A stretch of 13,927 nucleotides of DNA from contig JAIPKF010000022.1 of the NCBI GenBank assembly GCA_021733705.1, positions 1 to 13,927 on the forward strand, given 5' to 3'. This DNA is from Chthoniobacterales bacterium (GTDB taxonomy: Bacteria > Verrucomicrobiota > Verrucomicrobiia > Chthoniobacterales > UBA6821). The notes under the pieces were generated by a model. It was not told the DNA's origin. It ran no database searches and was given only the letters and a program-made list of their open reading frames with translations. Below are positions 7,823 through 13,845 of the stretch, in pieces (within the stretch, counting starts at the first letter, position 1; each line of letters starts with the position of its first letter). A program made the position numbers and the translations under genes.

Positions 7823-8281
7823 GTGGAAATTAAAGAAATACGTGCCCTCATTGACCTCATGAAAAAGAATGACCTTGCGGTCTTCAAGATTGAGGAAGGT
7901 GATTTTAAAATTACCCTTAAGACTCCTGAGGGAGCAAGTGCTCGAACAGTTGTCCAAGGGATCTCCTCTGGAGCAATGCCAATCGCTTCTGCTCCTGTAG
8001 TAGCCCCTACAGCACCCTCCCCAGAGTCAAAGCCTGCTGCTACACATTTTAAAGAAATCTTATCCCCCATGGTTGGGACATTTTATACGGCAGCTTCTCC
8101 TGATTCTCCTGCTTTTGCGGAGGTTGGCCAGCAGATCGATTCTGAATCAGTGGTCTGCATTATTGAAGCAATGAAAGTGATGAATGAAATCAAAGCTGAA
8201 ATCGCAGGTACAATTGTCGAAATCGTTGCAGAGAACGGAAAGCCGGTGCAATTTGGCGAAGTTCTTTTCCGCGTGAAATAG
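7823..8281 (+). CDS. accB: Biotin carboxyl carrier protein of acetyl-CoA carboxylase
   Basis: A 152-residue AccB, the normal length. The N-terminal segment MEIKEIRALIDLMKKNDLAV matches the family start MDIKEIR, followed by the strand region FKIEEGDFKITLK (21-33), an Ala/Pro-rich mobile linker (about 48-75), and the biotinyl domain SPMVGTFYTAASPDSPAF (81-98) with the biotinylation motif EAMKVMNEI, in which Lys118 (codon 8174-8176) receives biotin. The thumb segment SPMVGTFY is typical of the acetyl-CoA carboxylase carrier. It shuttles carboxybiotin from AccC to the AccAD carboxyltransferase in malonyl-CoA synthesis. The start is the GTG at 7823, chosen because the family begins here; an upstream in-frame GTG at 7790 would add 11 unrelated residues encoded by the leader hairpin. 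accC follows after 125 bp. Confidence 0.95.
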   Translation: MEIKEIRALIDLMKKNDLAVFKIEEGDFKITLKTPEGASARTVVQGISSGAMPIASAPVVAPTAPSPESKPAATHFKEILSPMVGTFYTAASPDSPAFAEVGQQIDSESVVCIIEAMKVMNEIKAEIAGTIVEIVAENGKPVQFGEVLFRVK

Positions 8282-8297
8282 AGTGGCACTCCGTTTG

Positions 8298-8309
8298 TTG
8301 AAGCTTCAA
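8298..8309. other. 12-bp perfect palindrome between accB and accC
   Basis: TTGAAGCTTCAA reads the same on both strands and lies 16 bp after the accB stop. It has no loop or T-tract, so it is not a classic terminator. It could be a binding site for a dimeric regulator or mere chance. Confidence 0.25.
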
Positions 8310-8406
8310 GTGAATTTTTTATCTTGCCCTTCATAAACTGCCAATTGAATAGATTGTGATTTTATATTCCTCCAGCTTCTAACCTGTCTTCTGTAGACTG
8401 CTTATT

Positions 8407-9771
8407 ATGATCAAAAAAATTCTCATAGCCAATCGTGGTGAAATCGCCCTGCGTATTATTCGCGCCTGTAAGGAACTTGGGATTAGCACAGTAGCGGTAT
8501 ACTCACAGCCTGATGTCGACTCTTTACATGTTCAACTTGCTGATGAAGCGGTTTGTATTGGCCCTGCTCCAAGTAGTGGAAGCTATTTAAAGATAGATCG
8601 GATCATTAGTGCAGCTGAGGTTTGTGATGTCGATGCCATTCATCCTGGGTATGGATTTCTTGCAGAAAATGCTCACTTTGCGGAAGTGTGTGCCTCGGCA
8701 AATATTAAATTTATTGGGCCCCCTGTATCAGCCATTAAGATGATGGGGGATAAAAATAGTGCTCGGGATGCAGCGCGTCGTGCGGGTGTTCCGATCTCCC
8801 CTGGAAGTGAGGGTATTGTTGAATCTGAGTCGGAGGCACTCAAGATCGCACGCCACATTGGCTTTCCTGTGATGATTAAGGCTGTTGCCGGGGGTGGAGG
8901 CCGTGGCATGCGTATTGCACGTAATGATGGAAGTCTTGTTCAAGGATTTCATCAGGCACGCATGGAAGCTGAAAAAGCCTTTGGCAATGGGGCCGTTTAT
9001 ATTGAAAAATTCATTGAAAATCCCCGCCACATCGAGTTTCAAATGTTTGGTGATATGCATGGGCGGGTAGTTCATCTCGGAGAACGAGATTGTTCGATCC
9101 AACGTCGTAATCAAAAAATTATTGAAGAATGCCCATCTCCTATGATGAGCCCTGAGCTCCGTGCCAAGATGGGGGCTGCTTCAGTCAAACTCTGTGAATC
9201 AGTAGGGTATTATAATGCAGGAACGATTGAGTACCTTGTGGATGACTCAGGAAATTTCTACTTCATGGAAATGAATACTCGTATTCAAGTTGAGCATCCT
9301 GTGACCGAGGAGGTTTATGGCTGTGATCTTGTAAAACAACAAATTCAAGTCGCTGCAGGAGAGCACCTCTCTGATTATGTCGTACATGCTAAGCCACGTC
9401 TTCATTCTATCGAGTGTCGTGTTAATGCTGAAGATCCAGAAAAAAACTTTCAACCAAGTCCAGGTCTCATTGAAGCCTACTATGCTCCAGGAGGTCGTGG
9501 TATCCGCATTGATTCGCATGCTTATGCAGGTTATCCGATCCCTCCTCATTACGATTCCATGATTTCAAAAATCATTGCCACTGCCTCTACTCGTGAGGCA
9601 GCGATCAATAGAATGAATCGAGCGTTGGGAGAATATCTCATCGTTGGGGTGAAGACGACGATTCCTCTTCAACGCGCTATTATGCGTGATGTTGATTTTC
9701 GCCAGGGACGCTATCACACAGGATTCATGGAGCGCTTTTTAGAACAGGGTATTCCTGAGTTGAAGGGGTAG
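8407..9771 (+). CDS. accC: Biotin carboxylase subunit of acetyl-CoA carboxylase
   Basis: A 454-residue biotin carboxylase, of usual length, that carboxylates the biotin on AccB using ATP and bicarbonate. Seen in order: the N-terminal KKILIANRGEIALRIIRA (3-20), the HPGYGFLAEN segment (79-88), KFIGP (101-105), the ATP-grasp glycine loop GGGGRGM (162-168), ERDCSIQRRNQK (226-237) and the catalytic EMNTRIQVEH (288-297; Glu288, Asn290, Arg292). All key residues are present. ATG at 8407 fits the family start. The last residues GIPELKG are followed by a TAG at 9769-9771 whose TA is the target-site dinucleotide and whose G is the first base of a palindromic repeat, so the native stop may have been replaced by an equivalent one at the insertion junction. 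The 125-bp gap to accB is larger than the tight spacing seen in many accBC operons. Confidence 0.96.
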   Translation: MIKKILIANRGEIALRIIRACKELGISTVAVYSQPDVDSLHVQLADEAVCIGPAPSSGSYLKIDRIISAAEVCDVDAIHPGYGFLAENAHFAEVCASANIKFIGPPVSAIKMMGDKNSARDAARRAGVPISPGSEGIVESESEALKIARHIGFPVMIKAVAGGGGRGMRIARNDGSLVQGFHQARMEAEKAFGNGAVYIEKFIENPRHIEFQMFGDMHGRVVHLGERDCSIQRRNQKIIEECPSPMMSPELRAKMGAASVKLCESVGYYNAGTIEYLVDDSGNFYFMEMNTRIQVEHPVTEEVYGCDLVKQQIQVAAGEHLSDYVVHAKPRLHSIECRVNAEDPEKNFQPSPGLIEAYYAPGGRGIRIDSHAYAGYPIPPHYDSMISKIIATASTREAAINRMNRALGEYLIVGVKTTIPLQRAIMRDVDFRQGRYHTGFMERFLEQGIPELKG

Positions 9772-9948
9772 CCCGGATATTTCACACTAATCTACTGCGG
9801 AAGCCGGGAAGCCAGATGGATGCTGCGTTAAACTCACATTTTGATTTGGACAGTATGTACACATACAGCCCGGCATCAAAATGCTCGTCTGCCTTACCCC
9901 ATCAGCCTTCGCGGCCTCCTCGTCACGATCAGTATAAAATAACCGGGC
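9771..9948. repeat. 178-bp palindromic MITE-like element, copy 1 of a tandem pair
   Basis: The 178-bp unit begins GCCCGGATATTTCACACTAA and its reverse complement begins GCCCGGTTATTTTATACTGA, so the ends are imperfect inverted repeats. Symmetry continues inward to GTATGT-AC-ACATAC at 9853-9866, whose midpoint (9859.5) equals the midpoint of the whole unit. The element is flanked by TA on the left (9769-9770) and shares TA on the right (9949-9950) with copy 2, as expected for TA-duplicating transposition of the IS630/Tc1-mariner type. Positions 9795-9905 match copy 2 (offset 180) with one difference. It contains no transposase gene. Together with copy 2 it accounts for the whole 355-bp gap between accC and the convergent glycosyltransferase gene, and as a long hairpin it may also stop transcription from both sides (inference). 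Confidence 0.85.
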
Positions 9949-9950
9949 TA

Positions 9951-10127
9951 GCCCGCATATTTCATACCGATCACCTGCGGAAGCCGGGAAGCCAGATGGA
10001 TGCTGCGTTAAACTCACATTTTGATTTGGACAGTATGTACACATACAGCCCGGTATCAAAATGCTCGTCTGCCTTACCCCATCAGGTGTTCGCAAGCCGC
10101 AGCAGAATCGGTATGAAATATGCAGGC
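9951..10127. repeat. 177-bp palindromic MITE-like element, copy 2 of a tandem pair
   Basis: Direct repeat of copy 1 at a 180-bp offset. Its ends pair better than those of copy 1: the outer 21 bases of the left end and of the reverse complement of the right end agree at 20 of 21 (GCC-C/T-GCATATTTCATACCGA). The centre is again GTATGT-AC-ACATAC (10033-10046). The outer right part (10086-10127) differs strongly from the matching part of copy 1 and instead mirrors copy 2's own left end. TA flanks lie at 9949-9950 and 10128-10129. The right-hand TA plus the last element base form the TAG stop of the minus-strand glycosyltransferase gene. Confidence 0.85.
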
Positions 10128-11278
10128 TAGCTGAAGGCACTTGATTTTTTCCATCCCTCACATGCAGCCACAAGTCTTTCATGAAATGAGGGCTCATGTG
10201 TAGAATCAATCCATTCTACTGGAGCTGAAAACCAAAAAGGGTGATAGACGATGATTCCTGTTTTATTGAGGATTGCTCCTAAGTAGCTAAAAGTAGAGCG
10301 ACTCATGATGAAGAGATCAGCAGTTGCAAAGGAACGTACTGCTTCTAGAGGATCATGATTATTGCATATTTTTAAATGAGGAATGACATTGAACTCCTCA
10401 AAAAAAGATTCTTCTTGCTTCAGCGTCACTGGATGAAGGACCCGCTCCTTCATCGTCTGCATAGCAGAGTTTTCTGATGTCACAACAAAAGTTTTTGTTG
10501 GTACTTCTGTATGCAGTTCACAACTCCAGGAAATTCCTAGAGCATTGAGCACTTGAACAATTCTAAGGGCTAAGTGGATATAATAGGAATTGGGAAGCAT
10601 TCTATTGCCCTCTGGTGAGATGAGAAGATCCCCTCGTCGAATATGAATGACAATTTTAAAAATAGAAGAGGAGATCCGCTTGAAAGGGCTGATCGGCTTA
10701 ACATATTGAAATATCTCAGGGTGTTGACGTATTAAAGAAAAAGGCCAACTGATTTTGAGGAGTATAAAATCGGAACCCCTAGTAACAGACTCCCTCAAAG
10801 AATAAAGCCACGACAGGTCTTGTTTATAGATCGGAAAAATCTTGGCATGTTTTGGAATTTCAATGTCTGAAGGAATAGTAAAAAGAGTATTATATCGTGA
10901 AATTAATTCAGGATTTGTTTCGTTTTTCTCTAGAGAAAGAAGGCCTTGATAGGAGAGTTTTTTAAGTGGCGAATGAATATAAGGAACTCCTAAAAATCGA
11001 GAAAGGGCATAAACCGAATAGATACGATGGAGCTGTGAGCCTGCACCATCAAGAATTTGAGAATCATTATCATAAGTTAGCGCTAGCCCGGATGTGTCAT
11101 GCCGAGCACTTGCGGAAGCTGTCAAGTCAGATGGATGCTGCGTTAGACTCGTATTTTGACTCGGGCAGTGTATACACACACAGCCGTCGTCAGATTTCAT
11201 CGCTCGCCTTGCCCCATTAGCCTTTGCAGCTCCCTCGTTACGATCAGTATGAAATATCCGGATTAAGGGTAGTTTCAT
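10127..11278 (-). CDS. Fucosyltransferase-like glycosyltransferase with in-frame palindromic-element insertion
   Basis: A 383-residue protein on the minus strand, paralogous to the next gene. From residue 66 it aligns with that paralogue: ALTYDN, DGAGSQLHRIYSVYALSRFLG (77-97; like the G-G-Q...YALA start of GT11 enzymes), HIRRGD (212-217; the HxRRxD GDP-fucose-type motif), LPNSYYI (228-234), CELHTE (253-258), DPLEA and MSRSTFSYLGAIL (325-337), then GIIVYHPFW. I call it alpha-1,2-fucosyltransferase-like; donor and acceptor are inferred. Residues 6-65 are encoded exactly by repeat copy 3 plus one TA, leaving MKLPL as the probable native start, which would have read MKLPLALTYDN. The stop TAG lies at the junction with repeat copy 2. 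An alternative ATG (Met27) lies inside the repeat; none lies just after it. No Shine-Dalgarno. Whether the enlarged protein is active is unknown. Confidence 0.75.
   Translation of the reverse strand: MKLPLIRIFHTDRNEGAAKANGARRAMKSDDGCVCIHCPSQNTSLTQHPSDLTASASARHDTSGLALTYDNDSQILDGAGSQLHRIYSVYALSRFLGVPYIHSPLKKLSYQGLLSLEKNETNPELISRYNTLFTIPSDIEIPKHAKIFPIYKQDLSWLYSLRESVTRGSDFILLKISWPFSLIRQHPEIFQYVKPISPFKRISSSIFKIVIHIRRGDLLISPEGNRMLPNSYYIHLALRIVQVLNALGISWSCELHTEVPTKTFVVTSENSAMQTMKERVLHPVTLKQEESFFEEFNVIPHLKICNNHDPLEAVRSFATADLFIMSRSTFSYLGAILNKTGIIVYHPFWFSAPVEWIDSTHEPSFHERLVAACEGWKKSSAFS
11086..11263. repeat. 178-bp palindromic MITE-like element, copy 3, inside a coding region
   Basis: Diverged third member of the family, in the same orientation as copies 1 and 2. 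It begins GCCCGGATGTGTCATGCCGA and ends so that its reverse complement begins ATCCGGATATTTCATACTGA. The centre AC at 11174-11175 coincides with the exact midpoint. TA lies on both sides (11084-11085 and 11264-11265). Shared interior blocks include TTGCGGAAGC and AGATGGATGCTGCGTTA, as well as CAGTATGAAATAT near the right end. Its 178 bp plus one duplicated TA make 180 nt, so it keeps the reading frame of the glycosyltransferase gene it interrupts and adds 60 residues, including a Cys-rich CVCIHC stretch (residues 33-38 of the protein). Confidence 0.8.
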
Positions 11279-11323
11279 TGTAGGTAAATGCTACGTGATT
11301 GAGAGAGTTGAATGAGGCCCTAA

Positions 11324-12289
11324 TTATAATATCTCATGATATTGCAAAAGAGCAGAGGTGATCCTCTCTTGAAAAGAAAGTTGATGGGTAGCATCGATCC
11401 ATTCCATGGGTGCTACATGCCAAAAGGGATGATAGACGATAATTCCTTTTTTATTAAGAATCGCTGGTAAGTAACTAAAGGAGGAGCGACTCATCACTAG
11501 AAGATCAGCAGTGGCCATTAATTCGAGTGTTTTAATGGGATCGTGGTCGATATATTTTTTCAGGTTAGGGATCACTTGAAAATCCTCCAGCTGATTCATT
11601 TCTTGGTTTCTGGTGACCCGTTTCTCAATTCGATATTCGGGACCATGATTTAAAGGAGGAGTGACAAAGGAACACTTAGCGAGCTCGGTATGAAGCTCAC
11701 AAACAAAAGGAATGCCAAGCTTATCGAGTATCGTAGTGATCGTCTTTACAGTATTGATGTAATAAGAATTCGGTAATAAGCGATAGGAATCCAAAGGCAA
11801 AAGGTCTCCACCTCTCACATGAATAGCTACTCTGAAAAGAAGTGATGAAGGCTTTTTAAAAGGAGTTACTTTTTTAATGCATTCCAGCATTTCTGGATGC
11901 TGGTTGCAGATGGGATAAGGAAATCCTGCCTTTATCAAATGAAACTCGCGTGTTTTTTTAGCCTCTTCTTGAATGAGAGTAATATTGTCTAAATGACAAT
12001 GGTGAATCTGATGAACTATTCTGTTTTTTGGTAACTCCATATCTGAAGGGATGGAGAAGGTTTGATTATAACGTGTTATTAATTCGAGATCTGCTTGATT
12101 TTTTTCGAAAGGAGAAAAGCCATGGTAGGAGATCCTAAGCAAGGGGGAATGAATATAAGCAATGTTAAGAAAGCGTGCCAACGCGTACGTGCAGTAATGA
12201 CGTTGAAGCTGCGATCCTGCACCATCGGTTAGAATCGTATTGTCTCGAGTAAGAGCAATATTGTGCAAAGAGTTAGAATAGGATTGCAT
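11324..12289 (-). CDS. Fucosyltransferase-like glycosyltransferase (uninterrupted paralogue)
   Basis: A 321-residue minus-strand protein, upstream of and paralogous to the interrupted gene, with 45 bp between them; the two are probably co-transcribed. Visible features: IALTRDN and DGAGSQLQRHYCTYALARFLN (22-42), HVRGGD (157-162), LPNSYYI (172-178), CELHTE (197-202), DPIKTLELMATADLLVMSRSSFSYLPAIL (250-278) and GIIVYHPFW (282-290). No signal peptide or membrane helix is seen. The layout resembles GT11-type alpha-1,2-fucosyltransferases that decorate surface glycans with a sugar from a nucleotide donor. The second Arg of the HxRRxD motif, present in the neighbour as HIRRGD, is Gly160 here, so donor use or activity may differ. 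ATG at 12289 is preceded by an A/T-rich leader without a Shine-Dalgarno. Gene-family assignment is moderate; substrate unknown. Confidence 0.75.
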   Translation of the reverse strand: MQSYSNSLHNIALTRDNTILTDGAGSQLQRHYCTYALARFLNIAYIHSPLLRISYHGFSPFEKNQADLELITRYNQTFSIPSDMELPKNRIVHQIHHCHLDNITLIQEEAKKTREFHLIKAGFPYPICNQHPEMLECIKKVTPFKKPSSLLFRVAIHVRGGDLLPLDSYRLLPNSYYINTVKTITTILDKLGIPFVCELHTELAKCSFVTPPLNHGPEYRIEKRVTRNQEMNQLEDFQVIPNLKKYIDHDPIKTLELMATADLLVMSRSSFSYLPAILNKKGIIVYHPFWHVAPMEWIDATHQLSFQERITSALLQYHEIL

Positions 12290-12405
12290 GAAAAAAAAGA
12301 ATAATCTTAAAAACGCAAATAGAACCAGAAAATCAGATTTGATTTGGTAAAGATAATTTCTTAGTAATTTTTGAGCATTGATGGCATCATTAAATTATTT
12401 TTTTC
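12290..12405. promoter_or_regulatory. Divergent intergenic region holding promoters for thiE and the glycosyltransferase pair
   Basis: This A/T-rich 116-bp gap separates two divergently read genes and must hold a start site for each unless transcription comes from afar. Toward thiE, TTGATT (12339-12344) and TAGTAA (12362-12367) with a 17-bp spacer are the best but weak sigma-70 match. I see no TPP riboswitch: the gap is short and lacks the conserved CUGAGA-type core. Confidence 0.35.
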
Positions 12406-13032
12406 ATGTCATCACTCTTACAGGCACGATTTTATGGTATTCTGGATACTCAATATGTGATTCCCTCAAAAATGGGAGTTATTGCTGACCAACTCCTTCG
12501 AGGTGGTATCGATATTCTTCAACTCAGAGCTAAAGATTCCAGTGAAGAAGAAATCATCATGATGGGAAAACAGATCCTTCCCTTAACACAAGCTGCTAAA
12601 GTACCTTTCATTATTAATGATTACCCTCACATTGTTCCCATAGTGGGAGCACAAGGAGTGCACCTAGGGCAAGAGGACCTCGATGTTAGAGAAGCCCGTG
12701 CTATGTTGGGAAAAGAGGCGCTTATTGGCCTTTCAACGCATTCATTGGAGCAGGTTGAGAAATCACTCGAGCTGCAACCCGATTATATCGGTTTTGGTCC
12801 GCTTTTTTCCACTCCAACAAAACCTCAGTATGACCCTATAGGACTTCAGCATATTGCTCGAGCTCAAGAGAGAGTCTCTTTTCCTGTCTTTTGTATTGGA
12901 GGGATTACACTAGCCACATTACCTCAAGTCGTTCAAGCTAGAGCTCAACGTATTGTTATGGTTTCTGCTCTTCTCAAAGATGAAAATCGAGTAGAACTGA
13001 TCTCACAAATCAAACAAAAATTTTTAACATAA
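12406..13032 (+). CDS. thiE: Thiamine-phosphate synthase
   Basis: A 208-residue TIM-barrel enzyme of typical ThiE length that joins the hydroxymethylpyrimidine diphosphate and the thiazole phosphate to make thiamine phosphate. Family motifs are present in order: QLRAKD (39-44; usually QLREK/QxRxK), PFIINDYPHIVPIVGAQGVHLGQEDL (67-92, with Asn71, Asp72 and the HLGQEDL loop), IGLSTHS (107-113), DYIGFGPLFSTPTKPQ (126-141) and the phosphate-binding CIGGI. All the usual substrate-binding groups seem intact, so it should be active. ATG at 12406 is the first start; no Shine-Dalgarno. No other thiamine gene is in the window, so the pathway must be completed elsewhere or by salvage. ybaB starts 7 bp after the stop, indicating one transcript. 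Confidence 0.93.
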   Translation: MSSLLQARFYGILDTQYVIPSKMGVIADQLLRGGIDILQLRAKDSSEEEIIMMGKQILPLTQAAKVPFIINDYPHIVPIVGAQGVHLGQEDLDVREARAMLGKEALIGLSTHSLEQVEKSLELQPDYIGFGPLFSTPTKPQYDPIGLQHIARAQERVSFPVFCIGGITLATLPQVVQARAQRIVMVSALLKDENRVELISQIKQKFLT

Positions 13033-13039
13033 TTTATTG

Positions 13040-13351
13040 ATGAATATTGCAAAAATGATGCAGGCCGCTGCTACGGCACAAAAGAAAATGGCTAAGATCC
13101 AAGAGGAGCTTGCTGAGCGCAGAATAGAGGGAACCTCTGGTGGAGGGCGTGTGACAGTAACTGCAAGTGGGACCGGGGAAATTCTCTCGCTAAAAATCGC
13201 CCCAGAAGTGGTCACTCCAGATGATGTGGAGATGCTTGAAGACCTAATTTTAAGTGCCGTGCGTCAAGCCGTTGCCGATGCAAAAAAATTGAGTGAATCA
13301 GAAATGGGCAAACTCACTGCAGGACTCGGAATACCTGGATTGCCTTTCTAG
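13040..13351 (+). CDS. ybaB: YbaB/EbfC nucleoid-associated protein
   Basis: A 103-residue DNA-binding protein of the YbaB/EbfC family. Seen: an N-terminal helix MNIAKMMQAAATAQKKMAKIQEELAERRIEG (1-31), the GTSGGGRVTVTASGTGEILSLKIAPEVV beta region (31-58; family pattern SGGGxVxVxxxGxxxxxxxxIdp) and a C-terminal amphipathic helix with DVEMLEDLILSAVRQAVADAKKLSESEMGKLTAGL (63-97). The family forms tweezers-shaped dimers that bind DNA and affect nucleoid shape and expression. ATG at 13040 is chosen over a TTG one codon earlier (13037). Many bacteria place this gene beside dnaX and recR; here it follows thiE by 7 bp, an unusual neighbour. The downstream gene is convergent, ending 59 bp away. Confidence 0.94.
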   Translation: MNIAKMMQAAATAQKKMAKIQEELAERRIEGTSGGGRVTVTASGTGEILSLKIAPEVVTPDDVEMLEDLILSAVRQAVADAKKLSESEMGKLTAGLGIPGLPF

Positions 13352-13410
13352 AGACAAGTTAATGGGTGATGGATAAAAGATGATTTTTAGATCCGGATAA
13401 ATTCAGATTT

Positions 13411-13578
13411 TCAAGTTTGTACGTTACTTGTTACGCAGGGCGTTCTTTTTTTTCCTGCACATCCACAACCACCTCCACAGCCAGGTTTATGGCGCTTCTG
13501 CCACCAGCTCCAGGCAAAAGCAACGGCTGTAACAAAAACAATGGCTAATGCTATGGTGGTTTGAAGTGAAGGGCTCAT
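13411..13578 (-). CDS. Small Cys-rich single-helix membrane protein (FeoB-associated-like)
   Basis: A 55-residue minus-strand ORF: MSPSLQTTIALAIVFVTAVA, then FAWSWWQKRHKPGCGGGCGC and AGKKRTPCVTSNVQT. One membrane helix (about 7-26) is followed by basic residues and a CGGGCGC cluster (34-40) plus Cys48. This layout resembles the small Cys-rich membrane proteins often annotated as FeoB-associated (metal or redox related), but there is no feoA/feoB here and the role is unknown. The ATG at 13576-13578 lies 2 bp after the stop of the toxin gene, so it is likely co-transcribed with the toxin-antitoxin pair or uses its own promoter inside the toxin gene. The TGA is at 13411-13413. Not noted in any longer frame; the composition (helix plus Cys cluster) supports a real gene. 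Confidence 0.6.
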   Translation of the reverse strand: MSPSLQTTIALAIVFVTAVAFAWSWWQKRHKPGCGGGCGCAGKKRTPCVTSNVQT

Positions 13579-13580
13579 TT

Positions 13581-13838
13581 TCAATAATGGTGACGTGCTT
13601 GTGCAAAAAGAATTTTATTTTCTGTAACACGATAAACAAGGCGATGTTCGTGATTAATGCGACGCGACCAAACGTTGCTTCCAAGATGGCACAAGGGTTC
13701 TGGTTTTCCTATTCCTTCAAAAGGATCTCGCCTGATAGCTTCGATGAGCTCCGTGATTTTCAATGATATTTTCCGATCTGTTCGAATCCAATAGGTAAGG
13801 TCTTCAAGAAAATTTTTATCAAGAATGAGTTCTTTCAT
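13581..13838 (-). CDS. yoeB: Toxin of the Txe/YoeB family
   Basis: An 85-residue ribosome-dependent mRNA endonuclease of the Txe/YoeB type, of canonical length (E. coli YoeB has 84). It shows the family sequence RRDPFEGIGKPEPL (36-49), WSRRINHEHRLVYRV (57-71) and the C-terminal ARHHY. Residues corresponding to the catalytic set of YoeB are present: Glu47, Arg66, His84 and Tyr85, so it should be active. Such toxins cleave mRNA in the ribosomal A site when the antitoxin is degraded. The partial antitoxin gene lies directly upstream on the same strand, with 7 bp between stop and toxin start, the standard order. The start is ATG at 13838. No Shine-Dalgarno; translation is probably coupled to the antitoxin. 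Confidence 0.92.
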   Translation of the reverse strand: MKELILDKNFLEDLTYWIRTDRKISLKITELIEAIRRDPFEGIGKPEPLCHLGSNVWSRRINHEHRLVYRVTENKILFAQARHHY

Positions 13839-13845
13839 GAAAAAC

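Noticed and set aside
8728..9114. 128-residue minus-strand ORF inside accC
   Set aside because: Shadow of the highly conserved accC frame.
9771..10127. CRISPR array
   Set aside because: The repeats are about 180 bp, joined without spacers and internally palindromic, unlike 23-47 bp CRISPR repeats with unique spacers.
9816..10130. 104-residue plus-strand ORF over the tandem repeats
   Set aside because: Same reason: the near-symmetrical repeat is open on both strands; no start signal or family match.
9787..10209. 140-residue minus-strand ORF with repeated Cys-rich peptide
   Set aside because: It runs through the two palindromic elements; the repeated peptide is a product of the tandem DNA repeat. 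It has no recognisable domain and its end overlaps the 3' part of the glycosyltransferase gene.
12290..12405. TPP riboswitch before thiE
   Set aside because: The gap is short and A/T-rich, and the conserved THI-box core was not found.
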